Part shown: positions 16,056 to 24,572 of the stretch, piece after piece
How the letters are laid out: every line of letters begins with the position of its first letter
Numbering within the stretch: position 1 is the stretch's first letter
NCBI RefSeq assembly: GCF_018614875.1
Contig: NZ_JAGGNW010000003.1
Span: forward strand, 62,001 to 126,000
Direction of reading: 5' to 3'
Length of the DNA: 64,000 nucleotides
Source of the DNA: Variovorax paradoxus
GTDB taxonomy: Bacteria; Pseudomonadota; Gammaproteobacteria; Burkholderiales; Burkholderiaceae_C
The notes under the pieces: generated by a model
Told to the model about the DNA's origin: nothing
The model's input: only the letters and a program-made list of their open reading frames with translations
Database searches by the model: none
Program-made: the position numbers and the translations under genes

Positions 16056-17024
16056 ATGCGCGAGATCAATCAGAAACGGCTGAGGTACTTTCATGAGGTG
16101 CTGGTGAACGGCACCATTCGAGGCGCTGCCGATGCACTGAATACAGCCCCTTCGGTCATCACGCGCCAGGTGGCCTTGCTGGAAGAGGAAGTAGGGCTCA
16201 CGCTGTTCGAGAGGCATGCACGCGGCGTTGTCCCTACCGATGCCGCTTTCCATTTGCTCGAGTACTGGCGCGGCTGCCAGGCGCAGCAGGAACAGCTCAC
16301 CGAAAGGCTCCGCGCCGTCGATTCGATGGAGGCGGGCACGGTCAGGATCGTTGCCAGCGAAGGCTTCATCGACGGGCTGCTCGAACAGGTCGTTGCGCCG
16401 TTCTGCGGCGCGCATCCCAAGCTGTCCATCGAGCTTGAGGCGCTGCCCGTGAGCGCGCTGATCGACGCGATCGCCGACGACACGGCACACATCGGCATCG
16501 CTTACAACCCGCAGTCGGACCCGCGCCTGCTGTTCGTGTCGAGCGCCGCGGCGCCCGCCAGGCTGCTGGTGCGCAGCGGTCATCCGCTGACGCGCATCGC
16601 CGGGCCGCTCCATGTGCGGCAGATCATGGGATTCCCGATCGGGTTGATGCCGTCGGGGTACGGAGTGGGACGACTGATCGAACTCCTCGAGTACGCCGAG
16701 CACGTCACGCTGCATGCCAGCCTTCGATGCAATTCCGTGGTCGGGCTCAAGCGCTTCGTGAAATCGACCAATGGCGTGACGTTCATCGGCGCCTTGGCGG
16801 CAGAGCCGGAGATCGCGGCCGGCGAACTCGTTGCGCTCGAGTTGACGCACCCGCTTTGCACGACGGCGCAAGTGCGCCTGATCGTGCGCCAAGGCCGACT
16901 TCTGCCCTTGGCCGCACAACGGCTGCTCGCGAACATCAAGGACGGCTTCTCGGTCTTTTCGAATTCGTCGGGAGTGCGCCCCTACGATCTGCAAGCCAGG
17001 AAAGAACGCCATTCGCGACGCTAG
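16056..17024 (+). CDS. LysR-family transcriptional regulator
   Basis: A 322-residue regulator. The N-terminal winged helix reads [50 protein letters not shown], followed by a periplasmic-binding-like effector domain starting near residue 95. ATG 16056 is favoured over 16008 because of the strong AAGGAGAGG site just before it. It is divergent from the Bug receptor/MlrC pair, with a perfect palindrome in the shared gap, so it probably controls that operon. It ends 3 bp from the convergent epoxide-hydrolase-like gene. Confidence 0.93.
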   Translation: MREINQKRLRYFHEVLVNGTIRGAADALNTAPSVITRQVALLEEEVGLTLFERHARGVVPTDAAFHLLEYWRGCQAQQEQLTERLRAVDSMEAGTVRIVASEGFIDGLLEQVVAPFCGAHPKLSIELEALPVSALIDAIADDTAHIGIAYNPQSDPRLLFVSSAAAPARLLVRSGHPLTRIAGPLHVRQIMGFPIGLMPSGYGVGRLIELLEYAEHVTLHASLRCNSVVGLKRFVKSTNGVTFIGALAAEPEIAAGELVALELTHPLCTTAQVRLIVRQGRLLPLAAQRLLANIKDGFSVFSNSSGVRPYDLQARKERHSRR

Positions 17025-17027
17025 CTC

Positions 17028-18320
17028 TCAACGCATGGTCTTGAATGCCGCACGCACTTCCTGGCTGAACAGCAGCGGCTGCTCCCATGCCGCGAAGTGG
17101 CCGCCCTTGTCGACCTCGTTCCAGTACACCAGGTTGTGGTAACTGCGATCCGCCCAGCTGCGCGGAGCCTGATAGATCTCGCCCGGGAACACCGTCACAC
17201 CGACAGGCATGGAAATGTCGACCGCGTTGAAATTGTTCGAATGGTCTTCCCAGTAGATCTGCGCGGCCGAGGTGGCACTGTTGGTGAGCCAGTACAGCGA
17301 GATGTCATCGAGCATCTCGTCGCGCGAAAGCACGCGCTCAGGCACGCCGCCGGCGTAGGTCCAGGTCGCGAACTTGTCGTAGATCCAGGCGGCCTGGCCG
17401 ACGGGCGAGTCGGCGAGTGCGTACCCCAGCGTCTGCGGACGCGTCACCATCATCGCGGAGTAACCGGAGCTGTTCTTGTAGAAGTCTTCGAGCTTGTCGA
17501 AGGCTGCGCGCTCCTCCTTGCGCAGGCTTGCGGGAGCGGGGCCGCCCGCGGCGAGGATCGCCGCGATTTCCGGTGGCACCGTGCCCGGCATGTTGACGTG
17601 GATGCCGACCAGTCCCGGCACCTTCTGGATCGCCATGCGATGCGAGATCACCGAGCCGCAGTCGCCGCCTTGCGAGAAGAACTGCTTGTAGCCAAGCCGC
17701 GACATCAGCACGCCCCATGCACGCGCGATGTGGTCGGAGTCCCAGCCGACGCCCTCGGGCTGGCCCGAGAAGCCGAAGCCCGGCAGCGACGGCAGCACGA
17801 GGTGGAATGCGTCTTCCGCGCGACCGCCATAGGCGGTAGGGTCGGTCAGCGGGCCGACGACCTTGAGCAGTTCGAAGATGGAGCCGGGCCAGCCGTGCGT
17901 CATGATCAGCGGCACCGCCTGGACATGGCGCGAGCGGATATGAGCGAACTGGATGTCGAGCCCGTCGATGGTGGTGACGAACTGCGGAATGGCATTGAGC
18001 CGCGCTTCGCCCTTGCGCCAGTCGTAGTCGGTGGCCCAGTAGCGCGCCAGCGAGCGCAGTGTGGCCAGGCGCACACCCTGCGATGTGTCAGCCACGGTTT
18101 CGGCGCTGGGCCAACGCGTGGCGGCGAGGCGCCGACGCAGGTCGACGAGCGCCGCACGGTCGACGGCGATGCGGAACGGACGCACCGACGTGTCGTCGGG
18201 GCCGACGTCCAACGGAGGGCGCAGCATTGCGAAGGCGCCGGTGGCAGCGGACGCAGCGCTGAAGGCCATCGAGGTGGCGAGCAGGTGGCGGCGCGAGAGG
18301 GAAGAGATCGGGTCGTTCAT
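17028..18320 (-). CDS. exported epoxide-hydrolase-family protein
   Basis: A 430-residue protein with a twin-arginine-type signal (SRRHLLATSMAFSAASAATGAFA). An EHN-type N-terminal domain is followed by an alpha/beta hydrolase fold. Oxyanion motif HGWPGS and nucleophile elbow QGGDCGS (Asp nucleophile, as in epoxide hydrolases) are present; GGHFAAWEQP supplies the catalytic His. The usual partner activity is opening of epoxides on bulky lipophilic substrates. The divergent neighbour is catalase, with a 306-bp gap holding a half-copy of the shared element and a separate palindrome. Tat export of an epoxide hydrolase is a notable feature. Confidence 0.87.
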   Translation of the reverse strand: MNDPISSLSRRHLLATSMAFSAASAATGAFAMLRPPLDVGPDDTSVRPFRIAVDRAALVDLRRRLAATRWPSAETVADTSQGVRLATLRSLARYWATDYDWRKGEARLNAIPQFVTTIDGLDIQFAHIRSRHVQAVPLIMTHGWPGSIFELLKVVGPLTDPTAYGGRAEDAFHLVLPSLPGFGFSGQPEGVGWDSDHIARAWGVLMSRLGYKQFFSQGGDCGSVISHRMAIQKVPGLVGIHVNMPGTVPPEIAAILAAGGPAPASLRKEERAAFDKLEDFYKNSSGYSAMMVTRPQTLGYALADSPVGQAAWIYDKFATWTYAGGVPERVLSRDEMLDDISLYWLTNSATSAAQIYWEDHSNNFNAVDISMPVGVTVFPGEIYQAPRSWADRSYHNLVYWNEVDKGGHFAAWEQPLLFSQEVRAAFKTMR

Positions 18321-18426
18321 GGTTAGGCCTCAGTGGTGTTGAACCACTCCATTGAATTGGACGGATGTATCTCGCGTGTGTGAAGAATCATGCGATTCGC
18401 ATGTCCATGTACCTCGAACGCACCGC

Positions 18427-18441
18427 GATACACGGCCATAC
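18427..18441 (+). promoter_or_regulatory. half-copy of the shared promoter element, before catalase
   Basis: GATACACGGCCATAC reads towards the catalase gene, 185 bp from its start codon, and matches the downstream half GATACASRGGCATAC with few mismatches. The GTGAAACGTA half is not found at the expected place (18397-18406). It lies in the 306-bp gap between the exported hydrolase gene and catalase, which otherwise holds only the palindrome at 18530. Confidence 0.35.
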
Positions 18442-18529
18442 AAGTCTGCTGCCCGCGACACGCAGGCACACATCAGCACACCGCGCGCCAGTGCCCGTCG
18501 ACCCATGCGGGAGTTCCTAGCATCATTCC

Positions 18530-18554
18530 TTCGTATGCGTCGCCCCCATACGAA
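18530..18554. promoter_or_regulatory. inverted repeat before catalase
   Basis: TTCGTATG (18530-18537) and CATACGAA (18547-18554) form an exact inverted repeat around 9 bp. It ends 72 bp before catalase ATG 18627, suitable for a promoter-proximal regulator site. CATACGAA resembles the CATACGCA end of the 45-bp element, so the two may be related, but the dyad symmetry here is distinct. Confidence 0.5.
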
Positions 18555-18626
18555 CAGCTCATGGAAGTGCCAGTAGATGATTCGTAGAGTGGTAACGCTT
18601 TCAATACTGACGAGAGGAATATTCCA

Positions 18627-20084
18627 ATGAACAAACCACCCGAAACTTTGAAGAACAGACCGCTGACCACCGCCTTCGGCGCCCCTGTGGTCGACAACCA
18701 GAACAGCCTGACCGCAGGCCCCCGAGGCCCGCTGCTGATGCAGGACGTGTGGCTGCTCGAGAAGCTCGCCAACCTGAACCGCGAAATCATTCCGGAGCGG
18801 CGCATGCATGCCAAAGGCTCCGGCGCCTTCGGCACTTTCACTGTGACGCGGGACATCAGCAAATTCACGCGCGCGAAGCTGTTCTCCGCCGTGGGCAAGG
18901 AGACCGAGATGTTCGCGCGCTTCACCACGGTGGCCGGCGAACGCGGCGCGGCCGATGCCGAGCGGGACATCCGCGGCTTCGCGCTCAAGTTCTATACCGA
19001 AGAAGGCAACTGGGACCTCGTGGGCAACAACACGCCGGTCTTCTTCCTGCGCGACCCGCGCAAGTTTCCCGACCTGAACAAGGCCGTGAAGCGCGACCCC
19101 AAGACCAACCTGCGCAGCGCGACCAACAACTGGGACTTCTGGACGCTGCTGCCCGAAACGCTGCACCAGGTCACCATCGTGATGAGCGATCGGGGCATTC
19201 CGGCAAGCTACCGCCACATGCATGGCTTCGGCTCGCACACCTACAGCTTCATCAACGCGAACAACGACCGCTTCTGGGTGAAGTTCCACTTCAGGACGCA
19301 GCAAGGCATCAAGAACCTCACGGATGCGGAAGCCACGGCCACCGTGGGCGCAGACCGCGAAAGCCATCAGCGCGACTTGTTCAACGCCATCGAGGGCGGT
19401 GACTTTCCCAAGTGGACGCTGTACGTGCAGATGATGCCCGAAGCCGATGCGGAGAAGGTGCCCTACCACCCCTTCGACCTGACCAAGATCTGGCCCAAGA
19501 AGGACTACCCGCTGATGGAGGTGGGCTTCTTCGAGCTCAACCGCAACCCCGAGAATTTCTTCGCCGACGTCGAGCAGAGCGCGTTTGCGCCGAACAACCT
19601 GGTGCCCGGCATCAGCGTGTCGCCCGACAAGATGCTGCAGGCGCGCCTGTTCGCGTACTCGGATGCGCAGCGCTATCGGCTGGGCGTCAATCACCATCAG
19701 ATCCCGGTGAACGCCGCGCGCTGCCCGGTGCACAGCAACCACCGTGACGGCGCCATGCGCGTGGACGGCAACTACGGCGGCACCTCGCACTACGAGCCCA
19801 ACAGCTTCGGCCAGTGGCAGGAGCAACCCGACTACCGCGAGCCGCCACTCAAGCTGCGCGGCGACGCGGACTTCTGGAACTTCCGCGAAGACGATGCCGA
19901 CTACTACAAGCAGCCCGGTGACCCGTTCCGCCTGATGAAGCCCGAGCAGCAACAGGTGCTGTTCGAGAACACCGCCCGAGCCATGGGCGATGCGCCGGAG
20001 TTCATCAAGCGGCGGCACATCGACAACTGCGCCAAGGCCGATCCGGCGTACGGCGCGGGCGTGGCCAGGGCACTGGGTCTTTGA
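18627..20084 (+). CDS. monofunctional haem catalase
   Basis: A 485-residue small-subunit catalase that breaks hydrogen peroxide into water and oxygen. The distal His61 lies in [14 protein letters not shown], the distal Asn in VGNNTPVFF, and the proximal haem ligand is Tyr344 in [14 protein letters not shown]. Length and motifs fit the NADPH-binding small-subunit clade. It has no signal peptide, so it is cytoplasmic. It sits between two exported hydrolase genes and the P460-like gene, with two candidate regulatory sites upstream and a strong hairpin after its stop. Confidence 0.97.
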   Translation: MNKPPETLKNRPLTTAFGAPVVDNQNSLTAGPRGPLLMQDVWLLEKLANLNREIIPERRMHAKGSGAFGTFTVTRDISKFTRAKLFSAVGKETEMFARFTTVAGERGAADAERDIRGFALKFYTEEGNWDLVGNNTPVFFLRDPRKFPDLNKAVKRDPKTNLRSATNNWDFWTLLPETLHQVTIVMSDRGIPASYRHMHGFGSHTYSFINANNDRFWVKFHFRTQQGIKNLTDAEATATVGADRESHQRDLFNAIEGGDFPKWTLYVQMMPEADAEKVPYHPFDLTKIWPKKDYPLMEVGFFELNRNPENFFADVEQSAFAPNNLVPGISVSPDKMLQARLFAYSDAQRYRLGVNHHQIPVNAARCPVHSNHRDGAMRVDGNYGGTSHYEPNSFGQWQEQPDYREPPLKLRGDADFWNFREDDADYYKQPGDPFRLMKPEQQQVLFENTARAMGDAPEFIKRRHIDNCAKADPAYGAGVARALGL

Positions 20085-20121
20085 GCGACGCTCGCGGCGC
20101 CCGATGGCGCCGCACCAATGC

Positions 20122-20155
20122 GGGCGCTCCCGTTTTCGACGGGGCGCTTTCCTTT
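20122..20155. terminator. hairpin terminator after catalase
   Basis: GCGCTCCCG (20124-20132) pairs with CGGGGCGC (20140-20147), with one bulged base and a loop including TTTT, followed by TTTCCTTT. Just before it, CGGCGCC (20095-20101) and GGCGCCG (20106-20112) form a perfect 7-bp stem with a 4-base loop. The pair lies between the convergent catalase and P460-like genes and probably ends catalase transcription. Confidence 0.6.
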
Positions 20156-20170
20156 GCCCATCGCCGCGCG

Positions 20171-20764
20171 TCAGCGCGCGAGCCGCGTGAACACGTAGTC
20201 GTGGTTTTTCACCAGCGCCTGGTGGCAGGCAAAACAAGTCTGATGCTGTGCCAGGTCGACGGGCTTGCCATTGACGAAACGGCCAAAGCCCCAGCCGCCG
20301 GTGGCGGCATATTTTTTGGAGTCTTTCACCATGACCTGCACAGTGGTCGCAGCGCCCGGGATCGACGCAGGTGCGAACTCCGGCGACTGCACGTGTTTCC
20401 ATGCCAGCTTGGTGAGGACGGCCCCGTCTGGAAATGGCAGGGTGTCCTTGTCATAGGCCTCGACCGCCTTGGCATTGCCGAGCACCACACGCAGCTCGTT
20501 CAACGGCTCCGCCTCGATCGCGGGCGAGATCAATTGCCACTGCCGGTAACCCTTGGGGATGACGACGCCGTAGAGGGGCGAAGCATCCGAGGTCCTCGCG
20601 TCCTCCGCAGCGCTGGGAGTCACCGCGAAAATGCTGGAAGCCGTCGCGAGCGCAAGGAGCCCGAAGCCACCGAGCTTTGCCAGCACCGCTTGGCAGGAAG
20701 GTGACGAGCCATCGTTCTTCGTGGCGTCCGATGCGGACAGCTGTCGCGCGTTGAGTCGATTCAT
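20171..20764 (-). CDS. cytochrome P460-family exported haem protein
   Basis: A 197-residue protein with an exported N-terminus (hydrophobic segment LGGFGLLALATASSIFAV, probable cleavage after PSAAE) and one haem-binding CXXCH motif near the C-terminus (CFACH, residues 177-181). The body (PKGYRQWQLISPA, LRVVLGNAKAVEAY, GGWGFGRFVNGKP) is that of the P460 family, whose known members oxidise hydroxylamine; many others are uncharacterised. ATG 20764 is chosen because a longer frame to 20923 would run through copy C of the 45-bp element. Copy C begins 103 bp upstream and points at this gene. Confidence 0.8.
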   Translation of the reverse strand: MNRLNARQLSASDATKNDGSSPSCQAVLAKLGGFGLLALATASSIFAVTPSAAEDARTSDASPLYGVVIPKGYRQWQLISPAIEAEPLNELRVVLGNAKAVEAYDKDTLPFPDGAVLTKLAWKHVQSPEFAPASIPGAATTVQVMVKDSKKYAATGGWGFGRFVNGKPVDLAQHQTCFACHQALVKNHDYVFTRLAR

Positions 20765-20866
20765 AAGACAAGCCGTGTGAGTTGGAAATTGCTGTCGGAG
20801 TGCGAGCTCCGGAGCACCTTGGCACGCCAATTTTTTGGCCACGACGCCTCTTTCGAAACGATCTGC

Positions 20867-20911
20867 GTATGCGCGTGTATCTGCGCCGCCGGATCTCACA
20901 CTACGTTTCAT
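20867..20911 (-). promoter_or_regulatory. 45-bp shared promoter element, copy C, in the 20765-21168 gap
   Basis: Read towards the P460-like gene: ATGAAACGTA, 20 bp, GATACACGCGCATAC, then GCA. Spacing is identical to the other complete copies. The 404-bp gap between the two divergent genes also holds half-copy D at 21023-21037 pointing the other way. I see no gene in the gap. Confidence 0.6.
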
Positions 20912-21022
20912 CTCCGAGCGCACTGGCGTTCACCGTGCAGCGATTGCCGCACGGATGCACGCGGCGCGGAAGGCTTCGCAGACGACGCATTCGCGTAATT
21001 CTTCATGTCGCCCGATCCGGCA

Positions 21023-21037
21023 GACACAGTGGCATAC
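21023..21037 (+). promoter_or_regulatory. half-copy of the shared promoter element, copy D
   Basis: GACACAGTGGCATAC points towards the secreted hydrolase gene, 131 bp before its start at 21169. An upstream CGTA occurs at 20994-20997, about 5 bp further away than in the complete copies, so this is a degenerate or half site. Confidence 0.35.
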
Positions 21038-21168
21038 AGACATCCCGTTTCCTCGCGATGCCGCGCCCTATAAATGCGGCCGTGCCTCGCCAAGCCGCGT
21101 TCGTCATGAGTCGGCATGGGCGATCACTTCCTTCATCACCCATCACTTCAATCACAGGAAAAATCGAA

Positions 21169-21987
21169 ATGAAAAATCTTGGCCGTCGCTTCGTCCGCAC
21201 CATCGCCACCGTGAGCCTCATGGCTCTGGCTGGCGCATTCACCACGCTCAGCGCTTCGGCCCAAACCGCAAGCACTTCGCATGCAGCCAAGCCCACCGTG
21301 GTGCTCGTGCATGGTGCCTTTGCGGAATCGTCGAGCTGGGACGGCGTCATCCGCAAGCTGGAGGCGCAGCACTACCCGGTGATCGCCGCTGCAAACCCGC
21401 TGCGCGGCGTCAAGTCCGACGCGGCTTATGTCGCGGACATCGTCGATGCGGTCAAAGGACCCGTGGTGCTGGTTGGCCACTCGTATGGCGGCTCGGTGAT
21501 CTCCAGTGCCGCGACCGGCAAGAGCAACGTGAAGGCACTCGTCTTCGTGGCCGCTTTCGCACCCGAAGCCGGCGAGTCAGCCGCCGATCTTGCCGGCAAG
21601 TTCCCCGGCAGCACGCTCGGTCCTGCGCTGGCGCCGCCGGTTGCACTCGCCGACGGCGGCAAGGACCTGTACATCCTGAAGAACAGGTTCCACGACCAAT
21701 TCGCTGCCGACGTGCCAGCCGCCGCTGCACGCCTGATGGCCGCGACGCAACGGCCCATCGCCGAATCGGCACTCGGCGAACCGGCCGGAGCACCTGCGTG
21801 GAAGACGGTGCCTTCGTGGTTCGTCTACGGCGACGGCGACAAGAACATTCCGCCAGCGGCGCAAGCCTTCATGGCAGAGCGTGCCAAGTCGGTGAAGACG
21901 GTGGTCGTCAAGGGGGCCTCGCACGTGGTGATGACGTCCAAGCCCGCGGTGGTCGCGAAGCTCATCGTCAAAGCCGCAAGCCGATAG
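21169..21987 (+). CDS. secreted alpha/beta hydrolase (serine type)
   Basis: A 272-residue protein with a clear signal peptide (RRFVRTIATVSLMALAGAFTTLSASAQ, starting at ATG 21169 after an ACAGGAA site) and a small alpha/beta hydrolase domain: oxyanion HGAFAESSSW, nucleophile elbow GHSYGG, a late Asp in YGDGDKNIP and His in KGASHVVM. This is the compact esterase-like family found next to other stress genes in proteobacteria; the substrate is unknown. Half-copy D of the shared element precedes it. Copy G lies beyond its stop and points at the next gene, which suggests a separate promoter there. Confidence 0.88.
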   Translation: MKNLGRRFVRTIATVSLMALAGAFTTLSASAQTASTSHAAKPTVVLVHGAFAESSSWDGVIRKLEAQHYPVIAAANPLRGVKSDAAYVADIVDAVKGPVVLVGHSYGGSVISSAATGKSNVKALVFVAAFAPEAGESAADLAGKFPGSTLGPALAPPVALADGGKDLYILKNRFHDQFAADVPAAAARLMAATQRPIAESALGEPAGAPAWKTVPSWFVYGDGDKNIPPAAQAFMAERAKSVKTVVVKGASHVVMTSKPAVVAKLIVKAASR

Positions 21988-22035
21988 ACGGACTCCTGCG
22001 CACGGCCCTTCGACACGCAGGTCGACCTGCTCGCA

Positions 22036-22080
22036 TCGAAATGTATTGTTGGAAAAGCGGCGGGAGATACAGAGCGGTAC
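22036..22080 (+). promoter_or_regulatory. 45-bp shared promoter element, copy G
   Basis: TCGAAATGTA, 20 bp, GATACAGAGCGGTAC, pointing at the Tat-type hydrolase gene 84 bp downstream. It is the most diverged complete copy, but its two halves have exactly the spacing of copies A, B and C, which argues against coincidence. Its 3' end is part of a small palindrome, GGTAC-GAA-GTACC. Confidence 0.5.
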
Positions 22081-22164
22081 GAAGTACCGGCCGAAGGGTG
22101 ATTCCACGCGCAATATTTGGACCTGCCAGCCCTTTCACCACCACCAGTCACTCAGGAGATTCCA

Positions 22165-23181
22165 ATGACGTCATCGTTCCAACTGCCTCGCAGAACTTTC
22201 CTCACCGCGACGGCGCTCAGCGCTGCTGCCGCTCAGCTCGCAGCGGTCACGCCGGCCTTCGCCCAGCCCGTGGGCGCACTCAAGCGCCTCGAACCACTCA
22301 AGCGCATTGACGCGGGCACTCTCAACATCGGCTATTACGAAGCTGGCCCGGCCAATGGAGCGCCGGTGATTCTGTTGCACGGTTGGCCGTACGACATTCA
22401 CATGTTCGTCGACGTCGCTCCGCAGCTTGCCGCCGCGGGCTTCCGCGTCATCGTGCCGTACCTGCGCGGGTACGGCACCACGCGCTTCCTGTCGGCCGAC
22501 ACGCCGCGCAACGGGCAGCAGTCCGTGGTCGCCGCCGACATCATCGCGCTGATGGACGCGCTGAAGATTCAAGCAGCCACCGTTGCCGGCTGCGACTGGG
22601 GTGCACGCACGGCCTGCATCATGGCCGCGCTGTGGCCGGAGCGCGTGAAGGCGCTGGTGTCGGTCAGCGGCTACCTGATCGGCAGCCAGGAGGCCGGCAA
22701 GACCCCCCTGCCGCCGCAAGCCGAGCTGCAGTGGTGGTACCAGTACTACTTTGCGACCGAGCGCGGCCGCGCGGGCTATGAGAAGAACCGCCACGACTTC
22801 GCCAAGCTCATCTGGCAACTCGCATCGCCGAAGTGGAACTTCGACGCGGCCACGTTCGATCGCAGCGCCACCGCATTCGAGAATCCCGACCACGTGGCCA
22901 TCACGGTCCACAACTACCGCTGGCGCCTCGGCCTGGCCGATGGCGAGGCGAAGTACCAGGCGCTCGAGAACCGGCTCGCCAAGGCGCCGGTGATCGGCGT
23001 GCCGACCATCACGCTCGAAGGTGACGCCAACGGCGCGCCACATCCGGAACCCAGCGCCTACGCGAAGAAGTTCTCGGGGCGCTACGAGCATCGGCTGGTC
23101 AGCGGCGGCATCGGCCACAACCTGCCGCAGGAAGCACCGGAGGCCTTCGCGAAGGCCGTGATCGACGTGGCGCGCGGGTGA
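22165..23181 (+). CDS. Tat-exported alpha/beta hydrolase, haloalkane-dehalogenase/epoxide-hydrolase-like
   Basis: A 338-residue protein with a twin-arginine signal (LPRRTFLTATALSAAAAQLAA). The hydrolase core has oxyanion HGWPYD, an Asp nucleophile in AGCDWGAR, and the catalytic His in GGIGHNLPQE. An Asp nucleophile with HGWP fits epoxide hydrolases or dehalogenases, not esterases. ATG 22165 follows a CAGGAG site. The next gene begins 3 bp after its stop, so the two form an operon. Copy G of the shared element lies upstream. It is the third exported hydrolase in 6 kb. Confidence 0.88.
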   Translation: MTSSFQLPRRTFLTATALSAAAAQLAAVTPAFAQPVGALKRLEPLKRIDAGTLNIGYYEAGPANGAPVILLHGWPYDIHMFVDVAPQLAAAGFRVIVPYLRGYGTTRFLSADTPRNGQQSVVAADIIALMDALKIQAATVAGCDWGARTACIMAALWPERVKALVSVSGYLIGSQEAGKTPLPPQAELQWWYQYYFATERGRAGYEKNRHDFAKLIWQLASPKWNFDAATFDRSATAFENPDHVAITVHNYRWRLGLADGEAKYQALENRLAKAPVIGVPTITLEGDANGAPHPEPSAYAKKFSGRYEHRLVSGGIGHNLPQEAPEAFAKAVIDVARG

Positions 23182-23184
23182 GCC

Positions 23185-24153
23185 ATGAAAGCAGTTGTGA
23201 TGAGCCAACCCGGTGATGTCGGCGTATTGGCGTATCTGGATCGGCCGGACCCGTTGCCCGACCGCGGGACGGTGCTGGTCCAGATCGCCGTCGCCGGGGT
23301 CAACTTCATGGACATCGGCGTGCGTCAAGGCACCTCGTGGAACGAGATGCCCAACCCGAAGATCCTGGGCGTCGAAGGCGCAGGCCGCGTGCTGGCTGTG
23401 GGCGACGGGGTCGACGGATTCAAGATCGGCCAGCGTGTGGCCTGGGTCTATGCGCCCGGCAGCTATGCGGAGAAGATCGCCATTCCGGCCACTTCGCTGG
23501 TGCCCATCCCTGACGACATCGACGACAAGACCGCCGCCTCGGTGATGATGCAAGGCCTGACAGCCAGTCATTTCGCTACCGATTTTTATTCGGTCCAGCC
23601 GGGCGATATCGCCTTCGTCCACGCGGCCGCCGGCGGCCTCGGACTGCTGCTGACCCAGATCATCAAGCTGCGTGGCGGACAGGTCATCGGCCGCGTGTCG
23701 TCGGCCGACAAGGAGGCGGTGGCCAGGGCGGCCGGCGCGGACCACGTGATCGTCGATACCGACGGCAAGTTCGTCGATCAAGCGAGACAGCTGTCCGGCG
23801 GCGAGGGCGTGCACGTCGTGTTCGACGGCTCAGGCCCCCGTACTTTCCAAGGGTCGCTGGATGTGCTTCGCCGCTCGGGGACCTTTTGCTGGTATGGCCC
23901 GGTACTCGGCGGGCCCGGTGCCATCGACATCATGAGCCTGCCCAGGAGCATCAAGCTGGGCTACGCGGTGTTCTTCGATCACATCCATACGCCGCAACTG
24001 TTGCGCGCGCGCTCGGCGCGGCTGTTCGACTGGATCGCTGAAGGCAAGCTGAAAGTCCATCTCGGCGGCGTGTATCCGCTGGCCGACGCCGCCAGGGCTC
24101 ACGCCGACATGGCGAGCCGCGCGACCACCGGCAAGCTATTGCTCCTGCACTGA
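23185..24153 (+). CDS. quinone oxidoreductase-like zinc-independent MDR protein
   Basis: A 322-residue medium-chain dehydrogenase/reductase of the NADPH:quinone oxidoreductase type: GroES-like N-terminal part with GVNFMDIGVRQG, a VEGAGRVLAVGDGV segment, and a nucleotide-binding region with HAAAGGLGLLLTQIIKLRGGQVIGRV. The usual zinc ligands are absent. Such enzymes reduce quinones or reactive enones with NADPH. It is co-transcribed with the Tat hydrolase upstream and would fit detoxification of oxidised compounds. It ends 27 bp from the convergent copper block. Confidence 0.92.
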   Translation: MKAVVMSQPGDVGVLAYLDRPDPLPDRGTVLVQIAVAGVNFMDIGVRQGTSWNEMPNPKILGVEGAGRVLAVGDGVDGFKIGQRVAWVYAPGSYAEKIAIPATSLVPIPDDIDDKTAASVMMQGLTASHFATDFYSVQPGDIAFVHAAAGGLGLLLTQIIKLRGGQVIGRVSSADKEAVARAAGADHVIVDTDGKFVDQARQLSGGEGVHVVFDGSGPRTFQGSLDVLRRSGTFCWYGPVLGGPGAIDIMSLPRSIKLGYAVFFDHIHTPQLLRARSARLFDWIAEGKLKVHLGGVYPLADAARAHADMASRATTGKLLLLH

Positions 24154-24180
24154 TGCCGAAGCCGGACTCTTGGCACCGGG

Positions 24181-24543
24181 CTATCGCGCCGGCTCGATCC
24201 GAGTCACCACGATCTTCCCGTCCACCTTTCCGGCATCGAAGCGCACCTTGTCCCCCGCCTGGAACTTTTCCAGCACCGCCTCGTCGCTCACGCCGAAGAC
24301 CATGGTCATGCTGGGCATGTCCAGGCTCTTGAGCGGGCCGTGCTTGATCGTGAGCTTCTTGTTGTCCTTGTCGACCTTGCGGATCTCGCCAGTGGCGAGT
24401 TCAGCATCGGCGGCGGCGGCCGCGCTTGGCGCCGTCGTGCCGGACGCGGCCGGTGCGGTGGATTGCGCATGGACGGCGCCCGCGAACATCAGTGCGGCCA
24501 TCGCCCCCACGAGCGTCATGCGTGAAATGAGAATCTTCGACAT
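24181..24543 (-). CDS. CusF-like periplasmic copper-binding protein
   Basis: A 120-residue exported protein (signal SRMTLVGAMAALMFAGAVHAQ) with a small beta-barrel domain: ATGEIRKVDKDNKKLTIKHGPLKSLDMPSMTMVFGV. The His and MPxM-like methionines match the CusF copper site, which uses a His, two Met and a Trp; the Trp is not obvious here. It is the last gene of the copper block and would shuttle Cu(I) in the periplasm. ATG 24543 is chosen over an upstream frame because of the signal peptide. Confidence 0.85.
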   Translation of the reverse strand: MSKILISRMTLVGAMAALMFAGAVHAQSTAPAASGTTAPSAAAAADAELATGEIRKVDKDNKKLTIKHGPLKSLDMPSMTMVFGVSDEAVLEKFQAGDKVRFDAGKVDGKIVVTRIEPAR

Positions 24544-24572
24544 GCTCTGCTTTCCTTTCTTACTTTGTGTGA

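Noticed and set aside
4420..22080. Interpretation of the 45-bp element as terminal repeats of mobile elements
   Set aside because: No transposase lies between or beside copies, all copies sit at promoters with one orientation relative to the gene, and the fixed 20-bp internal spacing suits protein binding better.
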